From Plectrocnemia conspersa (taxonomy: Eukaryota > Arthropoda > Insecta > Trichoptera > Polycentropodidae), in contig VTFK01000044.1 of assembly GCA_009617715.1 (NCBI GenBank), positions 186,001 to 250,000 of the forward strand: a DNA stretch of 64,000 bases, read 5' to 3'. The notes beneath the pieces were generated by a model, which saw nothing but the letters and a program-made list of their open reading frames with translations, had not been told where the DNA came from and did no database searches. Below are positions 56,701 through 64,000 of this stretch, piece by piece (position 1 is the stretch's first letter; the number at the start of each line of letters is the position of its first letter). The translations under genes and the position numbers were made by a program.

Positions 56701-59689
56701 ACAGTTTCATCGAAGACTTCAGACATTCCTAGAAGCCTTTACAAAAAAATTGCTGCCATTTATATCAATAAAATTATTTATTGAATTATTTACCTTATGC
56801 AAAATAGCAATTTATTATGTTTGAAAGAGCAATGAAAAAGAGAAAACAATGATACATGTTATATTTTTTCTAAATAATAAATATTTTTTTATAGAAATAA
56901 ATACATAATATTATTTTTCAATGATTTTGACTTTTAATTCAAGATAAAAAGAAACGGATAAAACACATGCAAATATTGTTTCACAATAAAATATGTAAAA
57001 TATTAGCAAAAAATGCAATACTTAAGGACAAATTATGGGAAAAAAATATCTAGTTATTGCAAGCAAATATTTAAAAAAAATAATATATAAGGAAATGTTA
57101 AGGATAGATTCTAATGTTTTTCATATCTTTTAAATCGGATTTATAAGGATATACACATCGTTTATGTTATAAAATACAAAGTAGAACCTCACACTTATAA
57201 ACAACCATTTACTATCACATTAACCGCAATGATACAATGAAGAAAAAAATTGCCATTATGCCGAAATTACTACACACAACAAGATGGAATACACGTATTT
57301 AATTTTTCGTTAATATAACAAATTATAATAAAGGCAGGTTGTTACTATGAAAGTTAAGGCCAAGCTGCATATTAAAGGTTAAGACAAAGAAAGCTGGTTA
57401 ACGGCCAACACGCGCGCGTTAGAATTTGCCAATATAATTTTCCGACCCCATAATACATATTTAAACAACGATTTGACTTTTATATCGCTGCTTTCAAAAG
57501 CTAAGCTGATATATACTACATGTATGTTACGTTTTTATTTTAAAAATAAATAAATAATATTATTTTTTAACCCTAGTATTTTTAAATATACGTATTTTAA
57601 ATTGTTGTTGATATATTTGTGAATTTTATATTGATTGTTAAATATTGAAACAATTTTAAAGGATTTATTTAAAAAAAAAAACATATTGTTTATCAACAAT
57701 AATTGGAAAGATCATCAGTTGTCAAAAGTCCATCAAGATTTGTTAACCTACTTTTATGTTCTATTTTGCGAATATGTTTATGGCTGTCAAATGCTATACA
57801 TTTTAGTTTACAATGTTTTATAGCTACAGATAATAAAATTCGCTAATGGTAATTTACTAAAAAATAATTTTTTTTTACAAAAGCAAAAATTATACTGTTG
57901 AATAAACATATTTAAAAAATCTTAATAATGCAATGCAGAAAATGGTTGTCAAAAAAATATCCAGATTTATTGGCCAACTGTTTAGCTTTTAAATATTTAC
58001 CGAAGTTTTGTTTGTTAGTAGTGTGATCAATAATTATTCGTCTGCTAAATGGTGCATGTCTCTATTGTTACAGCTGTTAAAATTTAAAGATGATATTTTA
58101 CTGTAAAATAAGTCTTTTGTAGCGAAAAAATCACACTGTTTATCAATAATATTTGTAAAAGTTCCTAATGTGGATGAATAGTTGTGATGAGTATATCCAA
58201 ATTTCTAGATAGTTAACTTTTATTTTGAGAATAAAGAAGTTGTCTTGATTAAATTTATTATTAATTAAAAATATTGAAAACCACTGGTGGACGAGTGGCG
58301 CCAATTTTTTTATTGCGTACAGCAATTACGAACGCACGAGTAGATTGTATGATAAATACCTACTTAATATACGCACGGCGCCAGTTACAAAGTAACGAAT
58401 GTTGAATGAATTACAATCGGCATTGGCTATAAACCAAACCGACGACATACTGCTGTACGCATAACCAAAACGATGTATTGCCGCTGTTTACATAATATGT
58501 AATATTGCGCTGTGTATAAAATGAAAGTAAAGGAGAAAAATGTGTATAGCTCTGTCGCACGAATAACAGTACAAATAGTAGGGCGCTTAAAAGCTCTCGA
58601 GCTTAAAGCTCAAAAGCCTTTAATGGACAAGCTGTTTGACTTGGTTAAATTATTTTTTCTTTATAAAATTTTCAATTATACAGATTAACTTTTCGAATGA
58701 GATTTTAATATTATATTTTTCAACGTTATTAAATTATTAAATTTTATTAAAAAATAAATAAAATTTCAATAGGAAATATATATATAAATTCAATTTATAT
58801 TACAAAAAATGTGAATACATATTTTTTTTATATTTATTGGGTTACCGTTAATGAGAGGATCTAGAAGTGACGTTGGATTTCGCCGTAATTTTCAAAGGTA
58901 TATAAGTCACACTGTCGTACTGAATCATTATTTTTTTGTACTTCACTATGTAATTTACTTGCGCAATTTTATCAAAAACTACCACTTCGTTTCCGACTTG
59001 GAATAAACGAGAGTTCAGTTGAACTAGCACTAAGCGGAGATACGCCGAATCGACCGAAACGACCCATTGAAGACTGAGAAAAGCAGCGGCTTTCAAGTCA
59101 TATTAATACTTAAAGTTCAACCTGATCTTCGATATGATTTTGAGACTACATGAGGCACGAATTGTTATAAGAATAATTTATGTAAAAATTTTACATATAA
59201 AAATAAAAATAAGAGGAGCAAAATATATTATTTTCATACTGATCTCAATTGTGTTTTAACGTGGATAAGCATTAACAATAATCTTTAACGTGTCTTATAG
59301 TAAAAATAGCATAAAGCAATTTTTTCACAGGTATACAAATATATATTTAAGGGATTTTTAATGTGCATTAGTTAGGCTTAAGCTAAATGGTTAATAATTA
59401 TCCAAATCAATAGCGTTTGATTGATACGTAATATATTGTAAATATATTATAGCAGGAAATTAATACCGTAATATAAAATGCCACAATTAATTATTGATGT
59501 ATGATATTATATATATTTAATATTCAGAAATGATGTGTATTTAATTATCGTTAATATTAAGATAGAAGGTTATTTATAACAGGAAACATTTTCATCGGTA
59601 TTTTCGTATATTTTCCGCGAAACGAAAACCACTCGTCGAAAGCTTTGTTTGCTTTTTCTCGATCAATCGAAAACGGTTCGAAGAAGCAG

Positions 59690-59956
59690 TTCAGTTCGGT
59701 CAGTAAGTGACGAAAGTCAACACATGCGAGCTTTTTGCTTGTGTGTATTTTTGTAATTTTTCGGAGGGTCGTGTCCGGTTCCGTTCGTGAGGCGATTGAA
59801 TATTTTTACGTTATATTTTATGTTAATCACGTGACGTAAACTTTTCATGCGGCGTGTCGCGGTCGTACGATTTTATCGTGCGAGACAGGAAGTTACTTCT
59901 TTACTGACTGAAGTGGCTGCCAGAAAATCGCTGGAAAATGTTGGAAAATCTATGAA
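59690..59956 (+). promoter_or_regulatory. Candidate promoter and first exon of an unknown gene
   Basis: A GC-richer patch in AT-rich DNA. It contains an initiator-like GGTCAGTAAG (near 59700), a CACGTGACGTAAAC stretch (59829-59842) that combines an E-box with a CRE-like core, and a 110-base open frame from ATG 59847 to a good donor AA|GTAAGAT at 59957. The 36 codons match nothing I know, and no second exon is visible to 64000. Confidence 0.25.
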
Positions 59957-60364
59957 GTAAGATCTAAATATATTTTAATTAAATTCACGTTGATTTAAGG
60001 AAGGGTTGAGTTAGCGTTGGAATGTTGGAAGTAATCATATATGCATAAAAATACATAGTTTGCTGACGGAAAACATTCGACACACGTCCCAGTTGCAAAA
60101 TAAACACGTACCCCTCAGGGAAAATATATAATAAATCTCAGATTTTCTTTGTCTACCCTTCGTGACCTCGTGACACATCACAAACGAGAGGTCGAGCGAG
60201 TGAGAGAGAAAGAGTGGCTCGTTACGCGCTTTTCTGAAGCTTTACCCTAAAACGATAAAAAAGGCTGAAAGCTGGGGCTTTTTAGTGTAAAAATATTTGA
60301 AGTTCTCATACTTGTTTCCTAAGAAATCGTAATAATATACATATAATATTGCTAAACAATGGAA

Positions 60365-60760
60365 TTTTGAAAAGATGTATAGAAGTAAAATGTAATGATT
60401 GGAATGATCGAACAATTCATAAAATTAAAAATGAAATAAAAAAGGCCAAAAAATAAACAGATAAAATCTAATATTTATATCTTGAATATTAAAAAAAAAA
60501 AAAAAAATATTAATAGCCAATGAATATAATCTTAATTAGAACATTTCTATCAGATCAAACACAAATTAACATTGATGATATAAACACTATCGCAAATATG
60601 GCTCATGTTAACAGATCTGTTTATTTTCATCAAATTAAATTAGAAGAAGTCATAAGATATACAAACAAATTAAAAAATAACTCAGCGCCTGGTACGGATG
60701 GCCTAACAGTTAAGACAAGCAAATCAATTAACAACGTTAAAAACGTCAAAAGAAATAAAA
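60365..60760 (+). mobile_element. Non-LTR retrotransposon ORF2 fragment
   Basis: A piece reading CNDWNDRTIHKIKNEIKKAK, then a poly(A)-like interruption, then IKLEEVIRYTNKLKNNSAPG and TDGLTVKTSK. The last part is the RT block that precedes the palm domain (KLKNNKAPG-DGI). Stops and an indel separate the pieces. Confidence 0.75.
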
Positions 60761-61399
60761 TCGCACCGTCGCCGTCGCAGTATACAATTTATTATTTTAA
60801 TGTATTATATTTTAACTGCAGAAAGAGTTATTTCTTATTCATGCGGAGTTACGTAAATAAATAAATAAAAAAAAAAAATATTATATTCTAGTGCAATAGT
60901 ACAATAGTCGAAACCGCAGAGGAAGGGTCTAAAGATCAGAGTGTGTGGATGGAGACTGCAGTATTATAATATTTCTATCAAATAAATTTAAATTAATCTT
61001 GATGATAGAAACGGATTACAAAAGGATGGAGATCTATTTTTTAACAAATTTTGAGAAGTTTCGCCAGTGACATGTACGGCGGTTGATTTTCACTATTTTG
61101 GGGCGAAAGGGAATGTATTTCACCCAGATAGTTAAACTTTTGCTGATATAACAATGGTAACAAAAAAAATGATTTATTATAAATAATATTTGTTTTAATA
61201 AAAAAATAATAGCATTAAATTAAAGAGTACAAAATAAATTAACATAACAAAAAATATTTATATGAATTTTATAAAAAATATTAACCTCTGTATTGATATA
61301 AAAAAAATTCGCAAAAGGCAAATAATATATAATAAATATGTAAATTAAATGAACGAAAGTGTTGAAATAAATTATTAAAACATAGTAATACAAAAAAGT

Positions 61400-61585
61400 G
61401 TTAAAATAAAACGATAAGAATTACTGATTTTTTTCTATAATTTATTTTAAATGCAATATAAAATAGAAACAAACAAATAACAACAGAAATAAAAATAGAA
61501 AAATGCGTATATTCAACTCACTCTCAAGTGTATACTAACAAATTAACAAATGTGTATAAATTAACTCACTACTCAAAGGGTTAAC
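61400..61585. repeat. Dispersed repeat, copy 2 (pair with 6965-7145)
   Basis: Contains AAATGCAATATAAAATA, CTAACAAATTAACAAATGTG and TATAAATTAACTCACTACTC, ending CAAAGGGTTAA. See copy 1. Confidence 0.5.
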
Positions 61586-61994
61586 AGAGAAGGCCAAAAC
61601 AGCCGTGGGAGAAGAAAAGAAGCAGTATATCTGATGCTACAGTTTTAATTTGATATTATTAATAAAATTATGTGAAGAGTCGAAAAAAGTAGCACAATTT
61701 ATATAATATTTTAAATAATCTGTTTCTAAATAAGATTTTTTCTGTTGATGTTCAAAAGCGAAAAACTTTTACTACGACTGTTCTTATTAAAAGAACATAT
61801 TTTTTTAGATAATATTATTCATTTATTAACACTAAAGAAAATATAATAAGGAGCTACAAAATATTACTTTTATATTATTATAATATATATCAAATAAATA
61901 TTCTAGGATTTAAACATAAAACTCCCTAGTGTTTACACATATGCGAAATTGTATCGACTCTGTATACCGGTTTTTGCATAAGAGAGAGAAGAGT

Positions 61995-62080
61995 CAAGGA
62001 CGCTCGACCTGGTTCACGGAAGGCTCCATGAGCCTGAATGCATCATCAGATAAGACCACTCCCGTTTGTGCATAATAACG
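61995..62080 (+). mobile_element. Possible retroelement RNase H fragment
   Basis: One frame reads GRSTWFTEGSM followed by about 15 residues and a stop. W-TDGS is the start of the RNase H domain in some non-LTR and LTR elements. It is short, so the match may be chance. Confidence 0.3.
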
Positions 62081-62579
62081 AATCATAATAAGTATCTTCC
62101 GCCGAATTGGCAGTGCATCAAAACCGGATTTTGCCAAAAATTATGCAAGGAAACCTCATGATAATTCCGTTTAATATTGCATCACCCTGAAGAAACGACT
62201 ATAAAATATTTTTTTTGTAAGTAATAATTTTATCAATAGTTTATTGGAACTATATTTCGTAACCAATCGAATATTATTTAAGCCTAGAAAGTGAGCGAAA
62301 AGTAACCATCAGCAAAAGCTGTTTTGTGGGGGTTTCAATCACCTGCACAATTTGTGAATGACATTTTAGAGTAAACGAAAAATAAATAAGCATCTCTTTT
62401 ACAGTATTTCACATACCAATGTAAAAGATTTCGTAGCTAAACAATTGCGTTAACTTTTTTGTTTTGAAAGGATGCGCGATAGTCTTATTGTTCTTCTGCC
62501 CCTTGGTTACCAATCGCCGGAATGAGCAACTAGACACTTTCTCTTTCAATGCGTAAACATATTTCATGGGTATGTCTAA

Positions 62580-62815
62580 AATTATGCAATTGGCTCACAA
62601 AAATTCTCATTTGTGATTCGTCAGAGCTGTCGAACAGACGAGGCGAGACGTCACGGAATCACAGCCAAGAGCCCGCATCGACACCAGAGACATCAGAGTC
62701 GACAATAATACAACTCGACATGCCAGTGAAGACTCTCCGATTTCCAAGACCTGCCATTTCAACTCCACTGACTCATAGCAGCATCTACATTTTTTTATGT
62801 TTATGTTTATAAAAT
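62580..62815 (+). repeat. Dispersed repeat, longest copy (about 235 bp)
   Basis: Joins both parts of a family seen elsewhere. The 5' half (ATGCAATTGGC, GATTCGTCAGAGCTGTCG) matches 35216-35440. The 3' half (ATAATACAACTCGACATGCC, GTGAAGACTCTCC) matches 29478-29720 and 30715-30870. It ends in TTTATAAAATAAACT, also present beside the 29582 copy. Confidence 0.7.
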
Positions 62816-62909
62816 AAACTGTGTGTATTAGTCATCTCTTTGGCTTCAAAAACCAAAAGTTCAAAAATCACAATCTATCTCTATTTTATTAGAGAAAACT
62901 TGATCTGTG

Positions 62910-63030
62910 ATGATCGATCAATAATATAATTGTATAATAAGCACAAATTTCTAACTCTCAGACAATAAATTAAAAGCACTAAGGTTCATATGGGATTTAA
63001 GCCCAAGATTTTCAAGCATAAAATCTATGC
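62910..63030 (-). mobile_element. tRNA-derived SINE-like repeat, copy 2
   Basis: On the minus strand CTTGAAAATCTTGGGCTTAA then ATCCCATATGAACC matches the B-box region of copy 1 (47215-47375). The body and the tail near TGATCGATCATCACAGAT also match. Confidence 0.6.
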
Positions 63031-64000
63031 AATGATTATTTTTTAAAACAGATTTACAAATAAGCACTTGCACATATTTATCTTATGCTAAATGTATAAG
63101 TTTTAACATTTAAAGCGTTTTATACATACATATATATTTATTATAATGTGAAAAAGAGACATCTCATCGCAATTATAAAGTGCCTAAAGGGTTAAATTAA
63201 AAAACACAAAAGCGAACCCCATTTTTATCAAGTTCAAAAAGAAACGACGCATTTTAATGTGTTCACTTTGTAAATCGTGTTTACATTAATTTACGACGAC
63301 TCGTGTAATTATCATAATATGTTTGTGTGAATATACATTTTTATTTTAATACATAAAAGCGGAAAGTTCGACTCGGGGGATTAATACGATTTATTAGCAG
63401 GGATAGAATAGCTAAATCCAATAATGGCATATTATGGATTAGAGGTTTAAGTGCGAGATTTATTTAATGGTTGTTCGTGGATTTTTGTTATAAAGGCAAT
63501 AAATACTTGAATAAATATAATTGCTTATAACTCTGACGTAAGACTATACTTGAAGAAAAAAATATATTTATTTTTATTTTTTCGGATTCTAAATAATATT
63601 AATAATAAATTAATTCATATGTATATCAATATTTTTTAGGTTATTAAAGATTGTATCATACCATTAAAAAATAATATAATTCATTAATAACTTCAATTTT
63701 ATTTAAAAAAAAACATAATAAACACACGAATCCTTGCGTAACGTCTGTTAGTTTATTTTGCTCATATGTGTAAAAATATTTATTTTTTTATTTCAAGTAG
63801 ATACTATTTATAAAATACAAGAAAAGTTATTCTCACGACTAAACGCGTTTCATAAACATCTAAGTTAATGTACGTTTGAAGATTGTCTTGGGTGTAGAAA
63901 ATAGCTTTTTAAAAACGATATATTGTGTCATTTATATGCCAACATATAATAAATCTATACCAGGTTCTTACGAGATTTAGTAAATCCGAATCTTGTTACA

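Larger units (their letters stand above)
49374..59690. other. DNA upstream of the last Pde11 exon seen
   Basis: Probably the first Pde11 intron, in whole or part. I found no convincing upstream Pde11 exon. It contains an (AAT)n stretch near 49424, a mariner relic (50115-50400), a tandem duplication (52360-53065), and a Tc1 relic (53565-53740). Short open frames at 55371-55646, 55809-56159 and 58848-59096 are unexplained and have no motif I recognise. Confidence 0.6.
59957..64000. other. AT-rich DNA with repeats, no gene recognised
   Basis: Holds a non-LTR fragment (60365-60760), a repeat copy (61400-61585), a possible RNase H fragment (61995-62080), a dispersed repeat (62580-62815) and a SINE copy (62910-63030). 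The rest, including 63030-64000, shows nothing recognisable. Confidence 0.6.

Noticed and set aside
1..64000. CRISPR arrays, operons, phage or plasmid features
   Set aside because: No regularly spaced direct repeats, no clustered same-strand genes and no bacterial-type signals; the gene structures are clearly those of an animal.

Overview
This is a 64 kb piece of an AT-rich animal nuclear genome, almost certainly from an insect. The grounds are GT-AG introns, protein sequences that match insect forms of the two genes, an arthropod-type initiator (TCAGT), and many decayed mariner, Tc1, pogo, piggyBac-like and non-LTR elements. The order of insect cannot be settled from the sequence alone. I found no prokaryotic gene organisation, CRISPR array, viral gene or functional tRNA/rRNA gene.

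Two protein-coding genes point toward each other. On the + strand, 2972-10607 holds macoilin (MACO1/TMEM57 family), an ER membrane protein with a coiled-coil C-terminal half, in 11 coding exons and about 803 codons. Its probable start site (about 2824), a 39-codon upstream ORF and a long 3' UTR can also be seen. The assembled sequence carries two apparent frameshifts (7678-7684 and about 8548-8554). Both lie in simple sequence and look like assembly indels. On the - strand, 49373 down to 16609 holds 18 coding exons (976 residues plus stop) of a Pde11-type dual cyclic-nucleotide phosphodiesterase: N-terminal region, GAF-A, GAF-B, HD-type catalytic domain, acidic tail. All exon phases agree. The first coding exon(s) lie upstream and were not found. 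The 3' half is compact (16.6-24.0 kb), while the GAF-A and N-terminal exons are spread over 25 kb, with one 13.3 kb intron (23972-37274).

The rest is intergenic or intronic DNA with transposon relics. These include an 822-bp pogo/Tigger-like element with TA duplications and a broken transposase start (5459-6280), a 250-bp TTAA-flanked piggyBac-like MITE (47972-48221), palindromic hairpin MITEs (38086-38249, 42814-42980), two mariner transposase relics, a Tc1 relic, at least five non-LTR reverse-transcriptase fragments, a tRNA-derived SINE pair, several unnamed dispersed families, and long (TA)n tracts. The right end (about 59690-59956, + strand) may hold the promoter and first exon of another gene; this is tentative.

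The two genes have no obvious shared pathway: one acts at the ER membrane, the other in cytosolic cAMP/cGMP breakdown. No undescribed biological system is evident. The most useful leads are the macoilin frameshifts and uORF, the unresolved N-terminus of Pde11, and the new-looking repeat families.
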